A stretch of DNA of 40,474 bases from CAZPYT01 sp964590955 (GTDB lineage Bacteria; Patescibacteriota; WWE3; UBA101185; UBA10185), in NCBI GenBank assembly GCA_964590955.1, contig CAZPYT010000007.1, positions 1 through 40,474 on the forward strand. Direction: 5' to 3'. The position numbers and the translations under genes were made by a program. Below the pieces are notes generated by a model, which saw only the letters and a list, made by a program, of their open reading frames with translations, had not been told where the DNA came from and ran no database searches. Positions 32,890 through 40,077 of the stretch are shown in pieces. How positions within the stretch are numbered: the first letter of the stretch is position 1; each line of letters starts with the position of its first letter.

Positions 32890-33492
32890 ATGGCAAGATA
32901 TAAAGGACCAAAATGCAGATTGTGCAGAAGAGAAGGCGAAAAACTCTACCTAAAAGGTACGAGATGTCATAGTGATAAATGCGCAATTAATAAAAGAAGC
33001 TATGCACCCGGGCAACACGGTAATTCGAGATTAAGACTGTCAGAATACGGCAGACAATTAAGGGAAAAACAGAAAGCGAAAAGAATTTACGGGATTTTGG
33101 AAAAACAATTTAGAAAATACGTGGATTCAGCTTTGAAAACAAAAGGCGTTTCAGGAGAGGCACTGCTTAAAAATCTTGAAACCAGACTTGATAATTTGGT
33201 ATACAGAGGCGGATTTGCTCTTTCAAGAGCACAAGCTAGACAACTCATAAGATCTGGCTTTTTTGAAGTAAATGCAAAAGTTGTAAGAACACCGTCTATA
33301 CAACTAAAAGTAGGCGATATTTTAAAACCGATTGATTTCGGTAAAATACACTTACGAGAAGGGTTTGTTCTGCCTGAATGGCTTGAAGCAAACGTAAAAG
33401 AAAAGTATATTAAATTTTCTCGTCTGCCTACGTTAGAGGATTCTATAGAGAATATAAATGTTCAATCAATTATTGAATATTATTCAAGATAA
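32890..33492 (+). CDS. rpsD: 30S ribosomal protein S4 (zinc-binding form)
   Basis: S4 (200 residues) starts 16S rRNA folding and in E. coli represses the alpha operon. The N-terminus holds four cysteines, CRLC (9, 12) and RCHSDKC (26, 31), the zinc-binding C+ form. The S4 RNA-binding domain follows (NLETRLDNLVYRGGFALSRA, QARQLIRSGFFEVNAKVVRT). It lies between rpsK and rpoA, the standard position. Length is normal; no Shine-Dalgarno is evident before the ATG. Confidence 0.97.
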   Translation: MARYKGPKCRLCRREGEKLYLKGTRCHSDKCAINKRSYAPGQHGNSRLRLSEYGRQLREKQKAKRIYGILEKQFRKYVDSALKTKGVSGEALLKNLETRLDNLVYRGGFALSRAQARQLIRSGFFEVNAKVVRTPSIQLKVGDILKPIDFGKIHLREGFVLPEWLEANVKEKYIKFSRLPTLEDSIENINVQSIIEYYSR

Positions 33493-33507
33493 ATTTAGGA
33501 GATTATT

Positions 33508-34434
33508 ATGCAAATAAAACCAAGCGATTTAAAAATTAAAACGATCTCAGAGACAAAAACTGAGGGAGTATTTGAATTTGATCCGTTGCCAAAAGGCTAC
33601 GGTCATACAATAGGAAATACTTTAAGAAGAGTTCTACTAACTTCTCTTCCGGGAGCTGCAATTACACAAATTAAAGTTGACGGAGCCAATCACCAGTTTT
33701 CAACGATTGACGGTGTAAAAGAAGATTTAGTAGAGATTATTTTGAATCTAAAAAAGATTAGAATCAATAAGCACAGCCAGAATCCTGAAGTAGCAACCAT
33801 TAAGATTGAGGGTCCCGGAGAAGTTACAGGTAAAGATATAATTACTCCATCTGATCTTGAGGTAATAAATAAAGATCAGCATATTGCGACATTAGCCAAT
33901 AAAAAAACAAAACTTGAGATAGAACTGATTGTGGAAAACGGCGTGGGATATTCACCCATGGAAGAAAGACAATCATCCAAAGTGGGCGTAATTGTCTTAG
34001 ACGCACTGTTCTCACCGGTTAAAAAAGCAAACATGGAAGTTGAAGAAACCAGATTTGGCGGAGATACCGACTTAGACAAATTGGTACTAAAAGTAGAAAC
34101 CGATGGGTCTATTAAACCGTCAACTGCAGTTTACAACAGTGCCGGAATTTTATCTGAATTTTTTGGCAAACTGTCTAAATGGGAAATTTCAGAAGAAGTA
34201 GAAGAAATAACTGAGATTACTGCACCGGAACAGCATCATATCGATGAAATTGCTGTTGATGAACTTCCACTTCAGACAAGAACTGTAAACGCCCTTAAAA
34301 AAGCCGGAATTGATACACTGGCCCAACTGTCCAAAAAATCAGACGAAGACCTATCTGACATAAAAAATCTTGGTGAGAAATCAATCACAGAAATTAAAAA
34401 ATTACTTGAAAAAGAAGGACTAAGAGAACAATAA
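33508..34434 (+). CDS. rpoA: DNA-directed RNA polymerase subunit alpha
   Basis: The alpha subunit (308 residues) dimerises to start RNA polymerase assembly and contacts promoters and activators. The N-terminal domain has FEFDPLPKGYGHTIGNTLRR plus VLLTSLPGAAI and the CSPV-like VEETRFGG region; the C-terminal domain has the helix-hairpin-helix LPLQTRTVNALKKAGIDTLA and DIKNLGEKSITEIKKLL, joined by an acidic linker. The start has a clear AGGAG about 6 bases upstream, rare in this operon. Its TAA overlaps the rplQ ATG by one base. Confidence 0.98.
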   Translation: MQIKPSDLKIKTISETKTEGVFEFDPLPKGYGHTIGNTLRRVLLTSLPGAAITQIKVDGANHQFSTIDGVKEDLVEIILNLKKIRINKHSQNPEVATIKIEGPGEVTGKDIITPSDLEVINKDQHIATLANKKTKLEIELIVENGVGYSPMEERQSSKVGVIVLDALFSPVKKANMEVEETRFGGDTDLDKLVLKVETDGSIKPSTAVYNSAGILSEFFGKLSKWEISEEVEEITEITAPEQHHIDEIAVDELPLQTRTVNALKKAGIDTLAQLSKKSDEDLSDIKNLGEKSITEIKKLLEKEGLREQ

Positions 34435-34901
34435 TGCGCCATAGAGTAAAAACCACATCACTTCATAGAGATATTGATCATCGAAAGGCGTTAATAAAAA
34501 ATCTTTCGAGCAGTATCGTTGAACATGAAAAAGTAGTTACTACTCTAGCGAAAGCAAAGTTCATCAGGCCACATATTGAAAAGTTGATAACACGCGCTAA
34601 GAAAGGGGCTGATTTCAACAATGTTAAATACATGAAAAACAAACTCACTACTGATGAAAATGTTAGAAAAATTCTCACGGATTTAGGACCTAGATTTTCA
34701 GGCAAACCGGGCGGCTATACAAGAATCATTAAAATTGGAAATAGAGACGGAGATAAAGCAGAAATGGCAAGAATCGAACTTACAGAAAAACCAGTAAAAA
34801 AAGAGAAAAAGGCTGCTAAAGAAAATAAAACAACAGAAGTAAAAGCAGTACTTGCAAAAAGAGGCAGACCAAAAAAAATTGAAACAGAAAGTAAGAAATA
34901 A
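34434..34901 (+). CDS. rplQ: 50S ribosomal protein L17 with basic AT-hook-like tail
   Basis: L17 (155 residues) borders the peptide exit tunnel. The core (about 1-118) has MRHRVKTTSLHRDIDHRKAL, IKNLSSSIVEHEKVVTTLAK and KPGGYTRIIKIGNRDGDKAE. About 37 further residues are Lys-rich and end AVLAKRGRPKKIETESKK, where RGRPKK is an AT-hook-like motif. Low-complexity tails are known on CPR ribosomal proteins; this one may contact rRNA or be disordered. The gene is coupled to rpoA and to rplM by one-base stop/start overlaps (TAATG). Confidence 0.96.
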   Translation: MRHRVKTTSLHRDIDHRKALIKNLSSSIVEHEKVVTTLAKAKFIRPHIEKLITRAKKGADFNNVKYMKNKLTTDENVRKILTDLGPRFSGKPGGYTRIIKIGNRDGDKAEMARIELTEKPVKKEKKAAKENKTTEVKAVLAKRGRPKKIETESKK

Positions 34902-35320
34902 TGAACAAAACATATACACCAAACCATAAAAATATTGAAAGAAATTGGCATTTGTTAGACGCAGAAGGAAAAATATTAGGCAGATTGGCTACTGAAATTG
35001 CCGAAATACTAATGGGCAAAAATAAACCAATATTTACTAACAATATTGACACCGGCGATTCCGTTGTAGTAATCAATGCAAAAAAAATTGAGGTTACAGG
35101 AAACAAAATGCTTGATAAAGTTTACTACAAACACACCGGATATCCCGGGGGAATAAGAGAAGAAACATTAGAAAAATTATTTGCCAGAAAACCAACGGAA
35201 GTTATTAAAAAAGCAGTTTATGGAATGCTTCCGAAAAACAAATTAAGAGACCAGAGAATTAAAAGATTATTTATTTACGCTGATGAAACTCATCCGCATC
35301 AAGCACAAATTAAACAATAA
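34901..35320 (+). CDS. rplM: 50S ribosomal protein L13
   Basis: L13 (139 residues) is an early 50S assembly protein. Conserved segments: RNWHLLDAEGKILGRLATEI, GDSVVVINAKKIEVTGNKML, YYKHTGYPGGIREETLE and VYGMLPKNKLRDQRIKRLFI. It follows rplQ with a one-base overlap and precedes rpsI by 3 bases, so rplM-rpsI are carried directly behind the alpha operon, as in many Gram-positive and CPR genomes. Confidence 0.97.
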   Translation: MNKTYTPNHKNIERNWHLLDAEGKILGRLATEIAEILMGKNKPIFTNNIDTGDSVVVINAKKIEVTGNKMLDKVYYKHTGYPGGIREETLEKLFARKPTEVIKKAVYGMLPKNKLRDQRIKRLFIYADETHPHQAQIKQ

Positions 35321-35323
35321 AAT

Positions 35324-35743
35324 ATGGCTAAAAAAGTAGATTCAAAAGAAAACCTAATAATTACAACCGGCAGAAGAAAAACTGCTGTAGCAAAAGTATT
35401 TATATATCCTGAAAAAGGCGATTTATATTTAAACGATAAAAAAATTGAAGAGTACTATACAAGTGAAGTTGATAAACTAGCCTGGAAAAGACCATTTCAC
35501 GCAATCGGAATTTCTCACCCCGAAACCCAATTTAGAGGCACTATAAAAGTCGAAGGATCAGGAAAATCAGCGCAAATAGATGCGGTAGCACACGGAATTT
35601 CAAGAGCACTTGCAAAATTGAGTGAGGAATATAAAGTCACACTAAGAAAAGCAGGTTTATTAACACGCGATCCAAGAATGGTGGAAAGAAAGAAACCGTA
35701 CCTCAGAAAAGCAAGAAAAGCTCCGCAGTATTCGAAGAGATAA
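35324..35743 (+). CDS. rpsI: 30S ribosomal protein S9
   Basis: S9 (139 residues); its C-terminal tail reaches the P-site tRNA. The sequence has TTGRRKTAVAKVFIYPEKGD, DAVAHGISRALAKLSEEYKV, LRKAGLLTRDPRMVERKKPY and ends RKARKAPQYSKR (usually ..QFSKR). It closes the operon; no convincing terminator was seen in the 11 bases before the convergent orphan gene ends, apart from a 5-base GAATA/TATTC stem. Confidence 0.97.
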   Translation: MAKKVDSKENLIITTGRRKTAVAKVFIYPEKGDLYLNDKKIEEYYTSEVDKLAWKRPFHAIGISHPETQFRGTIKVEGSGKSAQIDAVAHGISRALAKLSEEYKVTLRKAGLLTRDPRMVERKKPYLRKARKAPQYSKR

Positions 35744-35754
35744 GAATAAAAAAA

Positions 35755-37479
35755 CTATTCAAAATAAAGGTGTTCATCTAATACAAGTCTGCCTTCTTTC
35801 ATAGTAAGATCTAAATCCAGTATGTCTTGTTTTTCATCAATAAATTTGTCTATCAATGTTTTATTATTTTTGGTTTTTTTTGAGGTATGTTGACCAACGT
35901 CTCTCCTTGATACACGATACTCTGTGGTAATATCGGGCTGAGCCATACCTATCTCAAATGTATCACCTACTAAATCTTCATTGGACATAAATGTACCAAA
36001 TAATATCGATAGTGATATCTTACTTTTCTTATCAAAATCACCGTGATTTATTATAAAAGACAATGTCTCCTCAAATGTTAAACAAGATACAGCTCTTTGA
36101 TAACTCCTTATATCCTTCTTTGCTGAGTCTGATAGACCAATTTCGTCAATATGCTCAATCGTAGCTTTAAATCCTTCAGATATACCTTTTAAATAAGTGT
36201 TCATAGCGTCAATTTGTACTTCTTTTGTGCAACCCAACATTGCACCTAAATTTTTAATATTCACCAAACCATAATAAGGTGCCTTATCTACAACAAAATG
36301 AAAAACATCATCTTCAGATTTTGGCTCTAGTGAAACTACATCTAAATCTGCGATCTCACAGCCATAGGCATCTTTGGAAGACACACTGGTACGAAGATCT
36401 ATACCAAGAGCCATTGCCAAACCTACAGTTTTGCCTAATGTTTCTGCTTCGTTTTTTAATGTTTCTTTAACTGCGACCTCATTAGATTTAAAAAACTTTT
36501 CTGCTATACCATAACCTGCCTGTGCTAGAGCATATCTCAACTCACCCACTCTTGAAGACTTTAAATTTACAGTATCGCCGTAGAAAGCTGTCTCATATTC
36601 TTGCAGTGCATAAATTCCATTCTGAATATCAGATTCTTCCACAGCCTGCAAGTTATCAAACCCATTAAGTCTCGGATAAGCCATTAGTATTTCATTTATT
36701 CTTTCGGTTGCCTCCTTTACACCATCTGCGGTTTCCAAATCTACACCATTCCATAACTTACCCAAATCAGAAAGATAACTGCAATAAGATGCGCGTACCG
36801 GAGTCCGCAAATTATATTCAATCTGATAATGCCCTTGAATATCTTGGGCTCCTTCGCTCCTTAAAGCAGATGATATATCGAAAATTCTTCTTGGTGCTCT
36901 TATTGGCATAGATTTACCAAAGACTCTCTCATATATGGCCGTTAGTGTATAGGCAGTATAGAATTCGTTAGCAGCATTACCGTCTAAAACCCCACCTATT
37001 GACCCCCAACCTCGGGCTTCTGCTTCGTCAAGAGTTAAGCTTTCATTATGTTGTCCAAATTGATGCAAGGTGTTTTCAATGCTATCTGATAAAAAACCAA
37101 CACCAGTACCTTTCAACATTGTGTAAATTTTTTTACCATCACACTCATTTACAAATAACCAAGCACGGGATTCGTCGCGTCTTCCGGTATTTGTAATCAC
37201 TGGAGATGCCAAATGTCCTGGTCCAAATGGATTTGGAGGCTCAAAAGACTCAGTATTGCCTATAATATCTGGATTTACAGCCAAAGGAACAATATCTGGT
37301 AACGGTATACCATTCCAGCGTTTTTCATATTCAGTACGAAAACTAGAAGTTTCTAAAATGGATTCATTTATGAAATCCAATCCTTCTAAAAAACTAGAGG
37401 TAATATCTTCATAAGGTTCAAGTAATCTGTATGGTTCATCATGTTTATTGTAAGAAAATTCTTCACTATTTTCTGGCAT
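35755..37479 (-). CDS. Large protein of unknown function
   Basis: A 574-residue soluble-looking protein with no signal peptide or membrane helix; I do not recognise the family. A segment IYTMLKGTGVGFLSDSIENT (about 119-138), then GGVLDGNAANEFYTAYTLTA and a later LGIDLRTSVSSKDAYGCEIA + DLDVV, are ordered like the Lys loop, REF helix and DFD/metal loop of SelO-type kinase-like AMPylators, but the resemblance is faint and could be chance. The remainder is mainly helical and acidic. It is monocistronic, convergent with rpsI, and its codon use looks like its neighbours. Confidence 0.6.
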   Translation of the reverse strand: MPENSEEFSYNKHDEPYRLLEPYEDITSSFLEGLDFINESILETSSFRTEYEKRWNGIPLPDIVPLAVNPDIIGNTESFEPPNPFGPGHLASPVITNTGRRDESRAWLFVNECDGKKIYTMLKGTGVGFLSDSIENTLHQFGQHNESLTLDEAEARGWGSIGGVLDGNAANEFYTAYTLTAIYERVFGKSMPIRAPRRIFDISSALRSEGAQDIQGHYQIEYNLRTPVRASYCSYLSDLGKLWNGVDLETADGVKEATERINEILMAYPRLNGFDNLQAVEESDIQNGIYALQEYETAFYGDTVNLKSSRVGELRYALAQAGYGIAEKFFKSNEVAVKETLKNEAETLGKTVGLAMALGIDLRTSVSSKDAYGCEIADLDVVSLEPKSEDDVFHFVVDKAPYYGLVNIKNLGAMLGCTKEVQIDAMNTYLKGISEGFKATIEHIDEIGLSDSAKKDIRSYQRAVSCLTFEETLSFIINHGDFDKKSKISLSILFGTFMSNEDLVGDTFEIGMAQPDITTEYRVSRRDVGQHTSKKTKNNKTLIDKFIDEKQDILDLDLTMKEGRLVLDEHLYFE

Positions 37480-37586
37480 ATCATGAGTTTACACCATATC
37501 AATATTTTCAAACAAATTGAGAATTTTTAGCACAATATGAGATAACAAGAATAATTTTTAAAATAGTCAATTATATAAAGAAACGA

Positions 37587-37632
37587 AATATCGCTCATCC
37601 GTTGTTAGTGTACATAACAGATGAGCGATATT
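37587..37632. terminator. Long inverted repeat after the polytopic membrane protein gene
   Basis: AATATCGCTCATC (37587-37599) and GATGAGCGATATT (37620-37632) are perfect 13-base arms, with an inner TGTTA/TAACA extending the stem. It begins 11 bases after the stop at 37643 and is followed on the minus strand by ATTTCGTTTCTTT, fitting a terminator. The remainder of the 163-base gap to the orphan gene holds nothing recognisable. Confidence 0.7.
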
Positions 37633-37642
37633 GAATACGAGG

Positions 37643-38239
37643 TCAATCCTTGATGAAACGGATCATACCTACAACAAACATGAAAACCAAAGCCACAAGG
37701 AATTCGCTATGGCTAAGGTAATCCAAAAAATTGGTGCCCTGGGGCAAGCTGAAAGTGCTTACCACAAGTTTTGGTAACGCATAAATCGGAAAAACAAGGC
37801 AAAAGAAGTGAATAATTCTTCCCAACTTACCTCGCAAATACCGAAATAGTGTAAAACTAACCCAAGCTACGCTGATTGCCAAACCATAGTACAGTGACCC
37901 AAAAGAAAGGTAACCGAAATCGTAAAAGTGGCTACCCAGTGCATTTAAAAAATACATAACCAATGGGCCAGCGGCAATCATACTCAATCCCCAAATAGCT
38001 CGGCCAAAGTAACGAGCAGGTGATGTGGAAATCTTGGTTCCTACCAGCATGCTTATCGATAAAACTACGAACACAACATTCGCTGAAAAGACCAAAAGGT
38101 AAGGAAAAGCACCCAATTCGGTAAAAGCCATGTACCAAAATGGGACCACGATCAACTGAACAGCGAGAATAAAACCCAGCAACATCGTAGATAACAGTGC
38201 AGCCGTACGAACCAAACAGGGAATCGGATTTCTTTGCAT
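37643..38239 (-). CDS. Six-helix membrane protein in a strong, GC-richer expression cassette
   Basis: A 198-residue protein with about six hydrophobic helices (including ALLSTMLLGFILAVQLIVVP, YLLVFSANVVFVVLSISMLV, LYYGLAISVAWVSFTLFRYL and EFLVALVFMFVVGMIRFIKD). The family was not recognised. The ATG at 38239 is chosen for its perfect GGAGGAG 4 bases upstream. The coding sequence is visibly richer in G+C and in CTG, GTG and TCC codons than its AT-rich surroundings. It has a near-consensus promoter and a long terminator hairpin, so it looks like an independent, possibly acquired unit. It is preceded by an XRE regulator gene on the same strand. Confidence 0.65.
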   Translation of the reverse strand: MQRNPIPCLVRTAALLSTMLLGFILAVQLIVVPFWYMAFTELGAFPYLLVFSANVVFVVLSISMLVGTKISTSPARYFGRAIWGLSMIAAGPLVMYFLNALGSHFYDFGYLSFGSLYYGLAISVAWVSFTLFRYLRGKLGRIIHFFCLVFPIYALPKLVVSTFSLPQGTNFLDYLSHSEFLVALVFMFVVGMIRFIKD

Positions 38240-38281
38240 GATCTCCTCCAATCATATCTATCATTTTTTAACGTTAAGAGC

Positions 38282-38310
38282 ATTATACCCTATAGCTCTC
38301 GGTGCGTCAA
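38282..38310 (-). promoter_or_regulatory. Near-consensus sigma-70 promoter of the six-helix protein
   Basis: Minus-strand TTGACG (38310-38305), exactly 17 bases, perfect TATAAT (38287-38282). A leader of about 35 bases ends in GGAGGAG. It begins 7 bases after the XRE gene stop. Confidence 0.7.
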
Positions 38311-38316
38311 TCGCAA

Positions 38317-38610
38317 TCAGCTATAACCACGCTCTAAAATACCTGTCAAATCAGCAAGTTCTTTCTCTATAGTACGTATTTTTTCCTTTAGTACTGCTTT
38401 ATTTTCTTTATTAATGTTGATAAAGGCTACTTCGTAGGTATTTACTATCTTTTCAAGTACTTTTAGTGGAGGGGATGTTCTGCCTGTCTCATAGGCTGAT
38501 ATAGTTTTTCCTGTTAATCCGATTTTTTTACCAAATCTATCCTGTGACAAGTTGTGGCTGTCTCTGATGGCTTTTATTTGATTTGCGATATTTTTTTTCT
38601 TTTCGGGCAT
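38317..38610 (-). CDS. XRE/Cro-family transcription regulator
   Basis: A 97-residue protein with a helix-turn-helix: IANQIKAIRDSHNLSQDRFG, KKIGLTGKTISAYETGRTSP and PLKVLEKIVNTYEV, followed by a Lys/Glu-rich coiled-coil-like tail (KAVLKEKIRTIEKELADLTG) probably used for dimerisation. The start at 38610 (MPEKKK) is preferred to the in-frame ATG at 38643 because a promoter TTGCAA-17-TATTGT places transcription start near 38627. It could regulate the downstream membrane protein or the divergent radC; no operator was identified. Confidence 0.88.
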   Translation of the reverse strand: MPEKKKNIANQIKAIRDSHNLSQDRFGKKIGLTGKTISAYETGRTSPPLKVLEKIVNTYEVAFININKENKAVLKEKIRTIEKELADLTGILERGYS

Positions 38611-38633
38611 ATGGGCATGTCTAAACTTAATAG

Positions 38634-38662
38634 ACAATAGCATCTAGCAATGTGTGTTGCAA
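38634..38662 (-). promoter_or_regulatory. Promoter of the XRE gene
   Basis: Minus-strand TTGCAA (38662-38657), 17 bases, TATTGT (38639-38634). The palindromic TTGCAA lies just before the radC -10 on the other strand, so the two divergent promoters overlap. Confidence 0.45.
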
Positions 38663-38667
38663 CAACC

Positions 38668-38673
38668 TATATT
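38668..38673 (+). promoter_or_regulatory. Start-adjacent -10 element of radC
   Basis: TATATT (38668-38673) ends 6 bases before the ATG at 38680, supporting that start and predicting a leaderless transcript. The -35 (TAGCAA at 17-base spacing) is weak. Confidence 0.4.
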
Positions 38674-38679
38674 ATATTC

Positions 38680-39372
38680 ATGCAGCCCAGTTTTCTAATA
38701 CGTGATATTCCTCAAAATAGCAAGCCCAGAGAGCGTCTTGCTCAAAAAGGAACCGCAGTTCTCTCAGACGTAGAACTTTTAGCAATAATTTTATCTACCG
38801 GTGGGAAAAACACGTCAGCCGCAACTCTAGCTCAAATACTGATAAAAAAATACGGAAATTTAAAAAGCTTAATTTCTCAACCTTATTATAAATTAATTAA
38901 AGAAAAATATATCGGAATAGCAAAAGCGACTACAATTTCCGCCAGCTTTGAAATTGCAAAACGAATTTATACAAATACCGAACAGCTAGAAACAATAAAA
39001 ACTCCGAAAGATGTGTATAACAGGCTTACAGAAGTTGTAATGGGGGCACAAAAAGAAAATCTTTTTTTATTCTCGCTTGATTCCAGAAAAACTATCTTAG
39101 GGGTAGATTTAATCACAATCGGTACTGTCAATGAAGCGTTATTTCCAATAAGAGAAATTATTATCAAGGCACTTGAGAGAAACGCAATAACAATCGTAAT
39201 TGCGCATAATCACCCTTCAAATGACGTAGAACCTAGTACAGAAGACATTCAAGCTACTCAATCCCTCGACAATGCCTGTAAACAAGTGGGATTAACTCTT
39301 CTTGATCATGTAATCGTGAGCGACAACCATTTTTTTAGCCTTAAAAGTGCAAATTTACTTGAAGGGAGGTGA
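38680..39372 (+). CDS. radC: RadC-family JAB/MPN domain protein
   Basis: A 230-residue RadC (YsnA/YeeS-type) protein. The N-terminal helix-hairpin-helix region reads IRDIPQNSKPRERLAQKGTA then LSDVELLAIILSTGG; the JAB metal-site motif is VIAHNHPSNDVEPSTEDIQA, the HxH...D set of a zinc peptidase-like fold. Despite its name the family's role in DNA repair is unproven. The start at 38680 (MQPSFLIRDIP) fits the family and a TATATT element; an ATG at 38650 is also in frame. Its last codons hold the Shine-Dalgarno of the next gene. Confidence 0.93.
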   Translation: MQPSFLIRDIPQNSKPRERLAQKGTAVLSDVELLAIILSTGGKNTSAATLAQILIKKYGNLKSLISQPYYKLIKEKYIGIAKATTISASFEIAKRIYTNTEQLETIKTPKDVYNRLTEVVMGAQKENLFLFSLDSRKTILGVDLITIGTVNEALFPIREIIIKALERNAITIVIAHNHPSNDVEPSTEDIQATQSLDNACKQVGLTLLDHVIVSDNHFFSLKSANLLEGR

Positions 39373-39381
39373 ATATATTAA

Positions 39382-39978
39382 ATGCTAAAACGTTTTATTA
39401 CCACTAAAAAAGTGCAGTATGGTCTATCTCTGTTGGCTCTTGTGGGAATAGTATCAGGTGCGGCTTACGCAGCATTCGCCGATAAAGGTGAGATTTTAGG
39501 CAGCTCGTTCTCAGTAGGCAGCGCAGACATCAAACTGTATAAAGACTTATCAGGAGGCCCCACATCAGAAAATCTTACTGATTCTTTGGCAGGGCCTTCA
39601 TTCACGAATATCTCGTCTAACTGGAGTGCAGATTTTCCTCTTAAAATCTACAACAATGCATCAGATCATATACAGCTGACTTCAAATGCTTTTTATGAAA
39701 CAATAAACGATCCCGATGACTTAAGGCAAATTTTGTATGTAGAACCAATCAACTGGGGGGACCCCAATAATAATGGCATTGTTGAAGATGGAGAATTAGG
39801 CTCAACTTTTGGAAGAAAGACACTGGTAAAGTGGAAAACAGAAGGATACGACTTAAGCTCAGTAGCTCCTGGATCTACAAAAGGCATGATACTAAGGTTT
39901 TCTTCAGATGCGATTCCCGATACAAAACAAGGAAAGACTGCAGTTTTTGACTTTATATTTGATTCTTTGTATTTTTAA
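39382..39978 (+). CDS. TasA/CalY (camelysin)-like secreted surface protein
   Basis: A 198-residue exported protein. The basic start MLKRFITTKKVQYG, hydrophobic helix LSLLALVGIVSGAAYAAFAD and following GEILGSSFSVGSADIKLYKD match the SipW-dependent TasA/CalY family, whose members form surface fibres in Bacillus. The outer domain is Gly/Asp/Asn-rich, with an acidic loop NWGDPNNNGIVEDGELGSTF resembling a Ca-binding or dockerin-like loop (DxNxxGxxxDxE). No SipW-type peptidase is nearby; the window's LepB is of another type. The ATG has GGGAGGTGA about 10 bases upstream, overlapping the radC end. Confidence 0.82.
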   Translation: MLKRFITTKKVQYGLSLLALVGIVSGAAYAAFADKGEILGSSFSVGSADIKLYKDLSGGPTSENLTDSLAGPSFTNISSNWSADFPLKIYNNASDHIQLTSNAFYETINDPDDLRQILYVEPINWGDPNNNGIVEDGELGSTFGRKTLVKWKTEGYDLSSVAPGSTKGMILRFSSDAIPDTKQGKTAVFDFIFDSLYF

Positions 39979-39979
39979 A

Positions 39980-40025
39980 AAACCCACCCGGGCTGCTTCC
40001 GGAAGCTGCCCTCTCCGCGTGGTTT
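39980..40025 (+). terminator. Terminator after the TasA-like gene
   Basis: AAACCCAC (39980-39987) with GTGGTTT (40019-40025) encloses GGC(T)GCTTCCGGAAGC(T)GCC, a strong GC stem starting one base after the stop. The U-tract is short (TTT), so termination may be partial. Confidence 0.65.
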
Positions 40026-40042
40026 ACCTGCGATACTACAAG

Positions 40043-40071
40043 TTCCAAATCAAGCAAGTTTCTTATATACT
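40043..40071 (+). promoter_or_regulatory. Candidate leaderless promoter of the last gene
   Basis: TTCCAA (40043-40048), 17 bases, TATACT (40066-40071), ending 6 bases before the GTG at 40078. Confidence 0.4.
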
Positions 40072-40077
40072 TAAAAT

